Positions 1-11,378 of a stretch of 64,000 bases of DNA are shown here, piece by piece. Source of the DNA: Sorghum bicolor. Its lineage: Eukaryota > Streptophyta > Magnoliopsida > Poales > Poaceae. The notes beneath the pieces were generated by a model, which was not told the DNA's origin, ran no database searches, and saw only the letters and a program-made list of their open reading frames with translations. A program made the translations under genes and the position numbers. The stretch is taken from positions 50,253,166-50,317,165 of the forward strand of contig NC_012873.2 of the NCBI RefSeq assembly GCF_000003195.3, written 5' to 3'. Numbering within the stretch: position 1 is the stretch's first letter; each line of letters starts with the position of its first letter.

Positions 1-462
1 AACGCCGGCCTCACCCCACCGCCGCTCGCGGCTTGCCGCGCCCCCACAAACTTTTTGAGAGGGCTCCGCGCCCGTCCGCCGGTAGGGCCAGCGTACATGC
101 TGTTGGCCTGGTCGAGACGAGAGAGCCAGAGATCACGCAGGCTACAGGGAGGATGAACAGTCGTTCAGATGGCTGCATCTGCACTGCACCTGCATGCATG
201 CGCTAGCTGAACAATTGCATATGCAGCTATAGGACTGTACTTAAGCGCAGATTATTGAGCAATTATCCACCAGTAGTTGCATTGGGGGTTGTCTAGTCAT
301 TTGGAGGTCCTGGTGCTGTTAAAAATTCAGCATTGGCAAGTTTTGCATGTGGGTGTGGTTGGGTAGATTTCTGCAAAGAAAATTACAAGACATACAATTG
401 GAGAACCCGAATGGAGGAGGCCAATTTCCGCGGAGTCTCCAAGAATAGTGACTGTTGAGAAA

Positions 463-486
463 TAAGAAAGAAAGAAAGAAAGAAAT
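463..486. repeat. (AGAA)n microsatellite
   Basis: About five tandem units of AAGA in an otherwise complex region. Simple sequence repeat only. Confidence 0.85.
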
Positions 487-760
487 ATAAACCATTGCCT
501 TTCATTTGCTGAATTTTGAGCCAGATCGACGTCTCTGCCTAAACAGACATGACATCGTGCATGGTGCCCATGGGAATGGGCAACCGGAATTTGTGATGGT
601 TTTAAGAGGAAGGAGGTGAACCATCCAATAGCCAGACCATAAAGAGACGTCCTAGGGTGGAGACCCGGTTTCGCAAAAACAGACGTCCTAAGCAGCGGAG
701 AGTATTGTGGACGCGTTTGCCCCTGCGAACCGCCCGTTCGCGTGCGTCCCTTCGCGTGCG

Positions 761-826
761 GCCTCGTTCGTCGCCCGCATTGAAGGCTCGCAGGGGCCTC
801 GTTCGTCGCCCGCATTGAAGGCTCGC
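761..826. repeat. Two-copy tandem repeat, 31-bp unit at 35-bp period
   Basis: A 31-bp GC-rich unit beginning GCCTCGTTCGTCGCCCGC occurs identically at 761-791 and 796-826, separated by 4 bp. Flanking sequence also carries repeats of TTCGCGTGCGTCC. It looks like a small local duplication, with no coding role apparent. Confidence 0.85.
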
Positions 827-1059
827 GTGCGTCCGTTCGCGCAGTTCAGGTAAACGAAAAAAAAGCGCCAACAAAAGCGCGTTGAAAGTCAAAGGAAAAA
901 AAAGGAAAAAAAGCGGCAAACAATGTGCTCAACGCGGCGAACAGGCTCCAAACGCGGCTACAAGCACGGACACGTCCAAATCAACGAAATAAGCGCGTGC
1001 CATCCCTGCCCGCACACGCACAGTACCATGAAAAAACATGAAAATCTACTCAGTGCCAA

Positions 1060-1150
1060 AAAATAGCGCGGCCACCAGGGATCGAACCGACCCCCTAACA
1101 GCCATCCACCCAACTCGCGCTTGCTAGCCAGTAGAACTACAAATCTTTCC
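1060..1150 (-). repeat. tRNA-derived SINE-like remnant (pol III B-box match)
   Basis: On the minus strand the segment contains GGTTCGATCCC, a match to the RNA polymerase III B box / tRNA T-loop consensus. A weaker A-box-like TGGCTAGCAAGCG lies about 35-40 nt upstream of it. The sequence does not fold as a complete tRNA: the T stem and acceptor stem do not pair. I therefore read it as a tRNA-derived repeat head and not a tRNA gene. Confidence 0.3.
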
Positions 1151-1249
1151 TAGATAACATGCACCCCGCAGCTTATTTAATAGGGGTAAAGTAGAAAAAA
1201 TACCCCCTAATTAATGACTTCTTGGTTATCACAATCTTATCCTAAACGT

Positions 1250-2140
1250 CCATTTTTTCAGTATGGAGGGAGTATTAAGAAAGACAGGAGGCGTGGCTCG
1301 TCGGAGGTCAGTTTTCAGCGCTTGATGTAGTGATCCTACTTACCTGTTCTTTGTTGCCTCGAGCATTCAGCAGTAGAAGCTAATAAGAGGAACAGTCAAT
1401 CAACCGGAAGCTGAAGAAAAAGTTAAGATAGGTGACTGCTTAACTCATACGGCTAGCTATAGTACACTCAGCATGCAATGGAAGCCCCTGTAAAACTGTA
1501 ATGATAGAATCACGTGCACGGGGATTAGTTGCGGGCAGAGCTTTCAACAAAGGGGCGCGCGCGAGATGGGGATATATGCATGATGGCCTTATGATTCGAT
1601 CGAGCTCTCCCCTTCATCACTGTTTGCCATGCATCTTCTCTCACTGTCCTGTCTTTTGTCTCTCGCAACTTCTGTAGGAAGGAATCCATAGCTCTCGCTG
1701 TGTGTCTCTTGCATGCATGGACCATGCATGCCTGCATGCCATGGCCCAGAGTGCGCACCTGCCAGCTACTCTCTCTCTCTCTCTTTCTCACACACACACT
1801 GTACAAGGTTGCCTTTTGACCCTAGATTTGTATCGTCAGTTTGGACCTCTCTCTCTCTCTTTCTCTCATTTGGGATCTGTCATCTGTCTGCTTGTCCATG
1901 GCAATTGGTACGTACGTACTGCGTACATGTGTGTTGTCTGGAATTATTTGTGGGCGGACAAAACGGTCTCCCACCAGCCACCCTATGTGAACTGGTCCTG
2001 CATTTGTTTGCTTTCTCAACTGTTAACACACAGTATAACAATGTATTGCACATAGGGATTCAAACATATACCAGGACTACATTTTTCATTTTGGATCCTA
2101 GCAGAGATGCTCGCATTTGCACATTTATTTTACAAATTGA
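1250..2140. other. Intergenic with CT-rich microsatellites
   Basis: Contains (CT)n tracts near 1771-1790 and 1848-1868 separated by complex sequence. The open frames here translate the simple repeats and show no family motif. No gene supported. Confidence 0.5.
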
Positions 2141-2500
2141 CGCTACTACACAAATCTTTTTTTACAGTCAACTCAAATTTTTCCTAGAATCTCGGAACAT
2201 GTAAGAAACCACCTCTAAGAGCACTGTAGCTTGCGAACTGCCATTAGAAAGCAATTTTAGGGGCTGGTTTTGTTAAGAAAATCGTCCCTAAAAATATATC
2301 CATTTTCAGGGATGGTTCCATTAAAAACCTCCTTTGAAAATATGGTTTTTAGGATCGGTCTTATTGAGAAACTCGCTTCTATAAATCGGATGTTTCTAGG
2401 GACAGTTCTCTTAATAGAACCAACCATAAAAAAAATTTATAGAGTCAGTCCTCTTAGTGAACCGCCCCTAAAACTGACTTCTTATAAAAAGCCTTCTGTC
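2141..2500 (+). mobile_element. CACTA-type left terminus with subterminal repeats (partial)
   Basis: Begins with GCTACTACACAAATCTT, one base away from the CACTA terminal consensus seen intact at 2858 and 4227. It is followed by repeated degenerate motifs of the AACCGCCCCTAAAA type in both orientations, as expected of CACTA subterminal regions. No matching right end could be assigned, so limits and class are tentative. Confidence 0.4.
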
Positions 2501-2857
2501 TCCTCGTGGGCAACTACACATATCACTCCTTTGGGAGCTCACTTCAAGGCGAAAATGTTGCAAAAAATAGTGAGGGCAAGGTTTTGCACTTTGAAACATT
2601 GAATAAGTTGGCTTTAAGAGGTAAGATTATGTCATCCAATGTATTTTTTTACAAGTCTACTCATTATGCTTTCCATGTACAGAGACATGCTTGTTAATCT
2701 TTGCTTTTGTGAATAATTTTGGCTGAATTTTTTACCCAACTTACTTGTATGGCACTACTAAGATTATGCTATTATTGTCGGGACTTTCATCCCTGGTTTT
2801 GTGAGAGCCAGTGATGATAAATTTTACCGCCGGTTCAAAGACAGGTGGTGCATAGTG
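2500..2857. other. Left flank of an older inverted-repeat element
   Basis: The stretch CGGTTCAAAGACAGGTGGTG at 2831-2850 is the near-complement of 4372-4391, on the other side of the CACTA element. The CACTA at 2858-4227 therefore landed inside an older element with inverted termini. No coding sequence was seen. Confidence 0.5.
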
Positions 2858-4227
2858 CACTAATACACAAATCTTTTTTAAGGCAGGCATTGCAACTGCC
2901 TTTGCCAAAAGGTCAGGTTAATCCTAGATTAACGAAGGCGGTTACTTTTCCCGTCTCGGTTAATCCCATTAACCGAGGCGGGCGTTTTAATATGTCTGTC
3001 TCCGTTAATGTTCTCTAGAAAACCAAATATTTTTTATTAACGTTGGCGGGCACTGCAGCTAGCCGCCTTCGCCGAAAGGTCACGATTAATCTATCTCTGT
3101 TAATCTCATTAATCGAGGGGTACATCTTAATATTCCCATCTATGTTAATATTCTCTAGAAAACCAAGAGTCAAACTCACAACCTACCCCCTCAACACTAC
3201 CATATCTCTACCACTACACCACATACTTATTCATGTCTATATATAATATGTTATCTTTTTCTATCAATATTTTGTAATCTTATATTGGATATTTTGGCTC
3301 ATAACAAACTTAAATAAAAAAAGAACTAAAAAGTTTAAAATCATGTCAGATACTACAACTTTGGTGTAGGATGTATCTCCATCAAAGATAGTTTAAAAAG
3401 TTCAAAAAAAGTCTCAAAAGATTTAAATTTCAAATACATATTTGAGACTCAAGATGACTTTAAATCAAAAACTTGTCAACACCAAACATGTAGATCACCT
3501 CAGCCACTAGATTTTTTATATTAACTATGTGAACATTTGAGATCATTTAGGAACTCTAAATTTTAAATTTCAAAATCTATAACCTTCAAACACATATTTT
3601 GGGACACTAAACATTTTCAAATTAAAAACTTCAACTACAAAGTTGTAGATTCTAGTGAGAACTAAAACTTTTATATAGACTATGTCAACAATTTAGATTG
3701 TTTGATAATTTTAAATTTCATCAAAATATACACTCTTACAACAATATTTTGGGAACCTAAACAGTTTTAATTCAAAAACTTTTCAACTACAAAGTCGTAG
3801 ATGTCATGGAGAGATACATTTTGATATAAAATTTGTCTTCATCCAAGTTCCTATAAAAAGTTATAAATTAATTTTGGTGTAATCATTAACCGAGGTAGAC
3901 ATCTCAAGACACCTGCCTCTGTAAATCAATTTACGGAGATGGACGCTTATAATGACCACCTCCAAAAATAATAAATTAATCGAGGTGGTTGGCTTACGTT
4001 GCCCACCTCGGTTAATGGAGTAATTGGAGATGGTTGTCGTAAGGCAACCGCCTTAGTTAATCATGGATTAACCGAGACAATTTGCTACATTGCCCACCTC
4101 GATTAAGCATTAACCGAGGTAGTTGGTGGACCGACTGCTCGGCCACGAATATTAGAGATGGCCAACCGGCCCAACCGCCTCGGAGCCTATTATGAAAACA
4201 TCTCACACAAGATTTTGTGTAGTAGTG
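2858..4227. mobile_element. Non-autonomous CACTA (En/Spm) DNA transposon
   Basis: The termini are CACTAATACACAAATCTT on the left and, read inward on the opposite strand, CACTACTACACAAAATCTT on the right. The element is flanked by identical 3-bp target duplications GTG (2855-2857 and 4228-4230), the CACTA hallmark. Both ends are packed with short subterminal motifs of the ATTAACCGAGG type in direct and inverted order. One pair, near 2956-2978, is a perfect 10-bp inverted repeat. At 1370 bp with no transposase-like frame it must have depended on a partner element. Such subterminal repeats are the known binding sites of TNPA-type proteins in En/Spm. The middle (3250-3860) is AT-rich and noncoding. 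Confidence 0.9.
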
Positions 4228-5080
4228 GTGGGGTCACAAATCTGTGGAGCTAAATATTTTCACCACCAGTTCAGTGCATAATCTGGAGGTGAAAATCGTG
4301 GTGCTCTCCACTACTGACCATACACCAAATTGGTGGTGAAAACATTTAGCACACCAGTTGTCACCCCACCGTGCACCACCTGTTTTGAACCAAGACATTT
4401 GAGGGATGGGGTGCAGATCAATTGATCAAGAAGTGAATAGTGTAGTCACTATTGGCTCAGAGTATGATATGGCCTAGACCTTTGGGTTGTGTTTTGCAGC
4501 CATGTCATACGTTGAACCGGCGGTGATCGCAGGTTACACTGATAGACAAAGAAATAGCACAACCTTCATACTATATATCCATTAAAAAATAAGATGGTCA
4601 GCAAGAATAGGACTATGAGAAGGATGAGGAGCAAATGATGTTGACAAACAAGTACAGGCCACATAACGTCATAGTTCACGCAGCCGTAGATGCCATTCTA
4701 ACATTGGTTTAGCTTGTACTACTCTGATGGACAAAACTAAGAGGTCGAGACAACTATAACATGAGGTGTGACACAAGATTCTTACTACCCTCAGCTCCCA
4801 GAATTGGAGCATATGAGAGGCATCAACAAGATTCAGGAGTTGAGGTTTGTTCCCTTAGAGGACTGCTACTAAGACCCACAGAACGAGGGCCATTTTGGAC
4901 TATAGTGCATGTTAGTTTTCTCATGGTCATCTAAGATGGAGGCATGAAGTTATGTGCTCATTGCTAAATAACAATTGAAGGCCAAGAAAAATTTGTAGGA
5001 ATCACTGAGGAAGAGATGAGGGCCCATTTAGCATACATGCTAGGACTATTGGGCCTATTGATAGATCACAAGAATATGTG
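4228..5080. other. Right flank of older inverted-repeat element, then decayed sequence
   Basis: 4228-4400 mirrors 2800-2857 (for example TGCACCACCTGTTTTGAACC at 4372-4391) and belongs to the element interrupted by the CACTA insertion. From 4400 onward the sequence has coding-like composition but many stops, and I recognise no family. Confidence 0.45.
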
Positions 5081-6250
5081 CTAGATTAGGTGAGAATATT
5101 CTTTACTACTTTGTGGATACCACGAGGATGTCAATACATTGAATTTATGTTCACAAAGGATCACCACCACCTATGTAAGAAAGAAATAGTTAAACCTCTA
5201 GGTGTTGGACTAGTTCCAAACACTCAAGTTCATCCATTATATGTTACCCAAGAGCACTACCTCCTCCTCATGCCCTTGTAGGTAGGACATTACCAGTACC
5301 CACTGGAATTGAATTGGTTATTTTAGACAGTTGTTCAGTATTGACTCTTTGAGGATACTAGGAGAACTCACACCACTAACATTTGTTCTTTTCCTCGCCT
5401 TCGAGAAGTCCCTATACCTAAGAGCTAGATTTGCTAAGGCAATCACAGTAATGCAACAGTGTTTCCTTTCTTTAGTGTTAGGCCACACTCCATTTGATGT
5501 GGTAGATTTGCTGGTTTGTGAGTGGGAAGACTAGATTGCTAACGGATTCAAGGGCAAGAGGAGGGTTCTGCATGTGCATGTCATTTGTTACCTGTAGACT
5601 AGGACTTTTGGATACATAGAATTGGAGATGGTCCTGAAAGAATTGAAGAGTATATGTTCCTTAAATACAAACCTCCTAGTCCTACTAATAGACATAGAGG
5701 ATTCTATGGTCTGAGGATAGCATATGACTAGATGACACTAGCTGATCTAGCCAGTAATGAGGAAGCTGACTTAGCTTCGAGAAGGAGAGGCACATTCTGG
5801 ACTTCAAGGTTTGATTAGCGCTGCACTACTAGGTAGCGATAATCAAGTACAAGGATTATACATTGCCTCAACCACCCATTCCCTAAACAGCAAGGTTCAA
5901 ATGATCATGTAGTGGGATCTAGTTTTATGCCATCGATTGAGCCAAAAATAGCACAAGCACAATTCTAGCTGATTTAATCCCTATAAGATGAACTAATTCA
6001 GATGACAGAATCACAAGAAAACATGTTTGTTGCTATGATGAGAAAATAATAGAATCATAATGAAGCATTGGCTTCATTATTTTTAGGCCAGCAGCAATGC
6101 TTGAGTAGCCAAGGAAGGACAAAGAGCACAACAACTATCAGTTTGCTTACCTTTTCCACTAGATTGCTATGTTGCCGCCTCCGCTTATGCCACCTAGTAT
6201 GATAGTTGTGTGACTATGTTAGTGATCCCTCAAAGGTTCATCGTCCTATG
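5080..6250 (+). pseudogene. Decayed coding-like region, family not recognised
   Basis: The plus strand reads as stretches of plausible protein (5090-5281, 5331-5534 and several further short blocks up to about 6100) broken by many stops and frame changes. Fragments such as GHTPFDVVDLLVCEWED and GYIELEMVLKEL look like one degraded plant transposon-associated protein, but I cannot name the family. The position between CACTA-type and gypsy-type debris favours a transposon origin. A profile search of the concatenated fragments would settle it. Confidence 0.35.
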
Positions 6251-6259
6251 CTTCATGAT

Positions 6260-7870
6260 CCCTAAAAGGTTGTTGTTATGATAGTTGTGTGACTTTGTTA
6301 GTGATTGATTCTCTCTTGGGTTTCTTTGGCATCTGGGCAATCTCTGGTGATGTGCCCTTTGTTCTCCCCATGGTAGAAGTAGTATTTCCTTTGGGGTTTC
6401 TAGCTTGTGTTTTGGTTCTTGTTCTAGGGTTTGCTCTAATTGCCTCTGCTATTGTCTTGTTGGTGTGGAGGCATGTTATCTTAGCTAGGCTGCTACTGGT
6501 TATGTTGGAGTAGTTGCTGATTTTGCTAGGAGTTGACATTGAAAACCTGTTGGTTAGGGCCTTGCTGAGGTTAGTTTTGACCTCAGTCAATCCTGGGAGG
6601 TTACTTACTATTTGGGATTAAGTTTGCTGCTTGAACTAGTTTTGCTCTTCCATTCTTTTGCGAAGGACATTATCAGACCTGAAGTATTTCTCAAACTCAT
6701 TGTACAATTCTTCTTTGGAAGAAGGTTTCTACCTAGCCAATTGTCTAGCAAAGGTTCCAATGCAAAGGCCCTTGATGTCTGCCTCAATTTCTACTTCTTT
6801 GGGTACACTAGGTGCTCATGCTTTGATGTGCACAAATCTTTAGTAATACTGCTTAAGGGAGACTCATTGTTGTTGTTTGCATTGAAATAGATTGTTGGAT
6901 GTCAAGGACTTGTTAGTAAATATTTTGAAATTTGCCATAATTTTGTCTCAAAGGTCTTCCCATGAGTATACAGACTTGGGCTTGAGCATGGAATACCATG
7001 CAAGGATGTTCCCTTCTGTCATGGTGATGAAGGATTTAGCTAGCATTGTCATTTCCTCTGGCAGATGTGATAGCTACCTTGAAGCTCATTATAAACTCAT
7101 GTGGGTCTCTTTGCCCATGGAACATGGGTAGGGATATGGGTTTGTAGGTGGGTAGCCACCATGGTTTGGTTTGTAGACCTTTGAACAAGGGATATTTGTT
7201 GTCTATTTGTTTGGAGAGTGCGATGAGGGTTGATTGGTGTGCTAAAGATTTGCTAGGGTTGAGGGTGTGGCTAGAGGTTGGATTAGCTTTGTGTAGCTGG
7301 TGGAGGGTTGTTGGAGTTATCGGTTGATGGGGGAGGTTTTGGCAACAGTCAAGTTGTTGTCTAACCTTCGTTGCTTGTTAGGAAGCAAGGGTTCTCTTTG
7401 ATTAGCAGCAAAGGTTGTAGCCAACTTGTCCCTTTCTTGTTGAGCTCTCTGTAGCTCGGCCTGCAACTATTGAAGTAACTACTTTAGTGCTGGGTTAGGG
7501 ATTGTCTGCTCTCCACCTTGGCTCTAGACTGGTCTACCATAGGTACTTCCTCTTCTCTGACCTTTGCATTTTCCTGGGGATTAGGGGGTTGGCATACATG
7601 TTGCGGGTGTTGCACTTGGGCCTTCCCATGCGGAGGCCTTCCTTTTGGTTGGCACTGTGGGTTTGTGTGTGGCCTAGCATGGTGAGTGCTAATGTTGTGA
7701 AATTAGGGTCACAACAAGATGAAGGCAAGCATGTTGTGGATTTTCCTTCGATCACTAAAGACTTTCATAGAGGGGCGAAGTCCTTCGAGGTTAGAGACAT
7801 GATTATCAAGGAGCTTTCTAGGGTTCTGAGCCCAAAATTCACTCTCTGCTTCATTAGGGGTTGAGCCTTC
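6260..7870 (-). pseudogene. Antisense remnant of a Ty3/gypsy gag
   Basis: Read on the minus strand, interrupted blocks resemble the capsid region of the intact-looking gag at 57.2-58.5 kb. They include a degraded version of the conserved capsid helices and, near 6310-6360, a ruined zinc-knuckle tail (MGRTKGTSPEIAQMPKKPKR). Numerous stops and frameshifts show great age. The plus-strand hydrophobic frame at 6289-6513 is only the complement of this region. The element's 5' leader probably lies at 7870-8307. No RT or integrase from this copy was found in the window. Confidence 0.6.
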
Positions 7871-8307
7871 CTTTTTATAGTGTACAACTACATAATTTCC
7901 TTATTACAATAATGCTCCTATGCAAGCTAAGGCATATTCTAGTATATTTCTCTATTCAGAGTTCCTCCTTCGGGCCTTAGTACCATTTATATAGTCAACC
8001 TCATTTTTTGATAGGCTCTTGTCGAGCTGGACCTCTAGCCCAGTATGACCCCTAGGCTGGCATCTAAGGCTCTTTGCCATTAGGTGTTTGTCCTCCTTCG
8101 ACTGGTGCCTCGACCACCAATTGCCTTTGACCATTCTGGCATGCCTAGGTAGTTCAAAGGCTTCGCTCGTTGTTTGTCTTGGCTCGGTGATCTTCTAAAG
8201 GTTGGAGGAACCGACTGAAGGCTTCCTGATGAGAGTCAAACATAGGGGCATGCTAAGTCTCTCAGAGAAAGACTCCCAATCGAGAGACCCCACCCCCACC
8301 CCCTGCC
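7870..8307 (-). repeat. Probable LTR/leader fragment of the antisense gypsy remnant
   Basis: On the minus strand there is a TATA-like GACTATATAAATGG near 7990-8003. It is followed by the leader-style sequence CCCCTAATGAAGCAGAGAG that precedes gag in many grass gypsy elements. The right boundary is cut by the Cassandra insertion at 8308. I infer an LTR/leader remnant, but no second LTR was available for comparison. Confidence 0.35.
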
Positions 8308-8578
8308 TGTAACATCTCGCCTCCATGAGGTCGGGCCTGCTTACATCTAGCAGCTTTTCTAGAACATAGTCAGCCCTCCCCAGTATTTTCTGCACACTTT
8401 GTCCTCACTCATGTGCACCCAGGAAGTACTTCATTATTGGTCATCCATCTCTAAATTTCTCTAAGCCAAGCACGCTTAACTTTTGAGTTCTTTGTAAATA
8501 GGCTTCCAAAAAAGAAGTTGCAACTTGTTTGTATGAGTATCTTACTAATCCTATTAATCCCTGGGCCAAGATGTTACA
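8308..8578 (-). repeat. Cassandra 3' LTR
   Basis: 271 bp, left copy of the direct repeat, complete from TGTAACATC to GATGTTACA on the minus strand. It aligns by eye along its full length with the right copy, with scattered substitutions and a small indel. Confidence 0.88.
8417..8493 (-). ncRNA. 5S-rRNA-derived domain in Cassandra 3' LTR
   Basis: The minus strand contains GTTAAGCGTGCTTGG, the internal-promoter core of plant 5S rRNA, followed by a degraded GATGGGTGACC...GGAAGT block corresponding to the 5S C-box region. Cassandra LTRs are known to carry a pol III-competent 5S-like RNA. This copy has several substitutions in the C box. It is not a functional 5S rRNA gene. Confidence 0.8.
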
Positions 8579-8768
8579 TCCTCACCCTCTTAAGAGACTG
8601 ACGTCCTCGTCGGTCAACCCCAAGCCAGGAACGTCCTCTCTTGGCCACATCTATGTGTCTAGTGCCAGCATATATGTCATGCTGTGTGACCACTCTAGGG
8701 TCCACACCAGCCATGCGCACCATGTTTGCGTAACTATGACACACGTGCCTGTCAAACCATGAGAGTCG

Positions 8769-8780
8769 GCTTTGATACCA
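8769..8780 (-). other. Cassandra primer-binding site (tRNA-iMet)
   Basis: Minus-strand TGGTATCAAAGC lies two bases downstream of the 5' LTR end. It differs at one base from the plant tRNA-iMet PBS TGGTATCAGAGC. Confidence 0.85.
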
Positions 8781-8782
8781 GT

Positions 8783-9025
8783 TTTAACGTCTTGCCTCCA
8801 TGAGGCTAGGCCCACTTACATCTCGCAGCTTTTCTAGGACATAATCCGCCCTCACAAACCAACACTAGTCTTTTCTGCACACTTTGTCCTCACTCATGTG
8901 CACCCGGGAAGTACTTCCTGGTCGGTCACCCATCTCTAAATTTCTCTAGGCCAAGCACGCTTAACTTTTGAGTTCTTTGGAAATAGGCTTTCAGAAAAGG
9001 AGTTGCAACTTGTTTGTATGAGTAT
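8783..9025 (-). repeat. Cassandra 5' LTR, interrupted part
   Basis: Right copy of the direct repeat. It stops at AGTAT (9021-9025), where the Athila-like element enters, and resumes at 18334 with CTTATTAATTC, matching CTTACTAATCC in the left copy. It carries a better preserved 5S-like domain (8901-8980), including GATGGGTGACC. Confidence 0.88.
8901..8980 (-). ncRNA. 5S-rRNA-derived domain in Cassandra 5' LTR
   Basis: The minus strand shows GTTAAGCGTGCTTGG and GATGGGTGACC in the order and spacing of plant 5S rRNA, then CAGGAAGTACTTCCCGG resembling the 5S 3' portion. It is closer to the 5S consensus than the copy in the other LTR. I infer it was once pol III transcribed. Confidence 0.82.
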
Positions 9026-10254
9026 TGTTGACGGTTCTTAAGTATCAATTTTAATTATCAAATAAACAAGAGATAGGACCAATATGCAAACAACACCTAG
9101 AATTAGGGTTTGATCTGACAGAATTCCACGAGTTTTGTTGTTTATCTATTTCTACAGGGGGTTATCAGGAAATAAGAAAGAAAGGCCCACATGTCGGGAT
9201 TACATAGAGATATCAACGCACCGCGCAATTTTCTACCATCTAGAAGACTCCAGAAGCCACGGGAACAAAGCAGAGGCCGAAAGGGGCCTGGCCCAAGGCG
9301 CCCGCCCTGAGGACCAGGGCGCCCGCCCCCCTCTAGACTCCAATCGGGACTCTTTTCGCGGACGACGCTCCACCGACCTAAAGGATCAAGGATAACCGTC
9401 CAATCAATGTCGGTTTGATCCAATGGCTCACGTTCACTTGAGGGGACTATAAAACCAGACCCCCTGGCTCCTGGAGGAGACAAGTTCATCATAGATTGAG
9501 AGGAGCCCTCGAAGGAATACCTCTCCTCTAAATAAAATTTCTTTTAGGCTTAGCATCCAATGTGAGTAGAAATAGATCTTCTAGTTTCTACTAGATTGAG
9601 AGAGATAGAGTGGAGGTGTAGATCGGAGGAAGCCCGACCTGTCCGTGTCTACTCCGAGTTTGTACCTGCGGGATCAAGTTCTCCTAACCCAAAGCTTGCT
9701 CCTAGGATTCTTCAGTATTTTGACTTCTAAATTCTAGTAAGTTCTTGCTTTATTGTTCTTTGGTTTATGAGTTTACTTTAATCTCTTCGCGTAGAGTTTA
9801 GAGTAATCATCTCTAGCGTAGACGTGGTGTTTGGGCTAGGATACTCATAGATATTCCCTGACTAGCTAGACCGTGGTAGTAGCGAGGAACGTGACATTTC
9901 CGAGTTACCTTTGCAGACCATATCTCGTTAGCAGGAAGAATAGGGTTTATAGGTGCGGGTTGAACATCCTTTGTGGTGTCTAGATTCTGTTAGTCTCCCC
10001 AATAGAAGAGTAGATCATCCTTACCAAGGTTAGAAGGAGATTACGGTTGTAGTCTTCTCTATTTATCACTCACATCGAGAAACATTCTTTGTAGCCTAAA
10101 GGGTTAGTAGTAATAGACCAGATTAGTCAGATGCACTCTTTCTCCTGGTGGTAAAAAAATAAATACGATACTCTGGATAACCTCCCGGGTGAAGTGCTCA
10201 CCGATATTCGTGCGCTTGCGGATCCATTCCTTATTGTGTTCCCAAATATTAACA
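9026..10254 (+). repeat. 5' LTR of Athila-like element
   Basis: 1229 bp, starting TGTTGACGG and ending ATTAACA (TATCAACA in the 3' copy). The promoter TATAAAA is at 9448-9454. A G/C-rich block with repeated GGGCGCCCGCC-type motifs lies upstream of it at about 9295-9335. Confidence 0.93.
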
Positions 10255-10262
10255 AGCATTTC

Positions 10263-10280
10263 TAGCGCCGTTGCCGGGGG
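10263..10280 (+). other. Primer-binding site (tRNA-Asp type)
   Basis: TAGCGCCGTTGCCGGGGG here; the related element at 29107 reads TGGCGCCGTTGCCGGGGA, the complement of the 3' end of plant tRNA-Asp. This copy carries changes that would weaken priming. Confidence 0.8.
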
Positions 10281-10388
10281 GAAAGACGGTTTGCTGAGAT
10301 AACCTTGAGTCTTACTACTAGCTTGTATCTATACTTTTATCTTTTCTTATCGTTTATATTCTGTATTTATTTTCTTTACTCTTACCTT

Positions 10389-11378
10389 ATGGAAAACCAA
10401 AATTCTAAATTGATCCATGAATTTGCAACACCTTCGAAAACTGACCTTTTACCATGGGAGTCATCACAGCCTATCCAAACATCCCAATATAAGTTAAGTT
10501 CTAGGTTGATTGCCATGATTCAAAACCTATCTTTTTCGAGAAAGGAAGACGAAAACCCTTACCTTCATATTAGAGATTTTGAGCAAACATGTGATTGTCT
10601 TCGCATTGAAGGCATTTCTAATAAAACTTTACGTTTGAAGCTTTTTCCTTTTTCTTTAAGGAGAGAAGCTAGACAATGGTATAGTCAGAAGGTAAGTCAA
10701 CAACAAGGTGAATGGGGAGTTTTACGAGCCAACTTTTGTCTAGATTTTTATTCCCTCGACCGTATCGGCGACCTTAGACTCGAAGTCCTATATTTTCAAC
10801 AAAAAGATAATGAAACTTTGGGAAAATCCTGGAAACGTTTTTCTGATCTTTTAGAATCTGGTCCAAACCTTAATCTTGAAGACCCTGTTCTTTTATCTCA
10901 CTTTTTTCGAGGTCTTCAGAAAGATCATAAACAAATGCTACATACAATGTCTAGAGGTTCTTTCTTTCGCATCCCTACTGATAAAGCTAGAGTGATCCTA
11001 GATAGAATCCTAGAAGCTGAGATGGATAATACCCTTCATGATGAAACCCACGAAGCCGAAGTAGACACTCTGCCAAATTCTTCATCTCCTTTAGCTATCC
11101 CAAGTTCTGAGCCACAAAAGGAAGAGATTCCACCACCGGACTTCATGCTGGATATAGAATCTGATCTTTTTGCCAATTTTGGAAACATTTCAAACTACCA
11201 TTCTACTAACAGACCTCAAAACGGCCATCTTAGCATTTGTTTGCCAAGTGAATATCAATTGAGAGAGCTTATCTCAGTCATGAGTAGCGAGTGGTTGGAG
11301 GAATCAGAGCTTTCCTCTGATGTGATCCGTTTGGACACACCCTCTATAACTATACGTTGTGTTTATAATTCTGATTGA
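10389..11378 (+). pseudogene. gag of Athila-like element, ends at an in-frame stop
   Basis: Encodes a capsid-type Gag. I chose the ATG at 10389 (MENQNSK) because the sister element starts with MDNSN at the same place and the upstream in-frame extension from 10305 is a low-complexity hydrophobic stretch. The Athila-type capsid core is clear: FEQTCDCLRIEG, LFPFSLRREARQWYSQ, then the GPNLNLEDPVLLSHFFRGL block. No zinc knuckle was seen. The frame ends in TGA at 11376-11378 but stays open in the same frame into the protease region, so gag-pol was probably one continuous frame before this mutation. Gag forms the virus-like particle that packages element RNA. Confidence 0.88.

Larger units (their letters stand above)
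1..1250. other. Intergenic, GC-rich then AT-rich; no gene supported
   Basis: The first 250 bases are GC-rich and could be the edge of a gene lying outside the window, but no exon with usable splice sites can be argued. The rest holds short repeats (listed separately) and a decayed Stowaway-like end (GGAGGGAGTA near 1265). The open frames here are short, repeat-derived and lack family motifs. Confidence 0.5.

Noticed and set aside
6289..6513. Hydrophobic plus-strand ORF that could be a membrane protein
   Set aside because: It is the complement of the tail of a degraded gag on the minus strand.
8417..8980. 5S rRNA genes
   Set aside because: The 5S-like blocks are degraded and lie inside the two LTRs of a Cassandra element, with PBS and TSDs; they are not genomic 5S genes.
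9135..9492. ORFs repeated at 9.1, 17.2, 28.0 and 34.9 kb
   Set aside because: Four copies of LTR sequence read in both strands; they recur only because the LTRs do.
10305..10388. Signal-peptide-like start of the Athila-like gag
   Set aside because: The hydrophobic residues translate a T-rich leader. The sister element has its ATG at the position equivalent to 10389.
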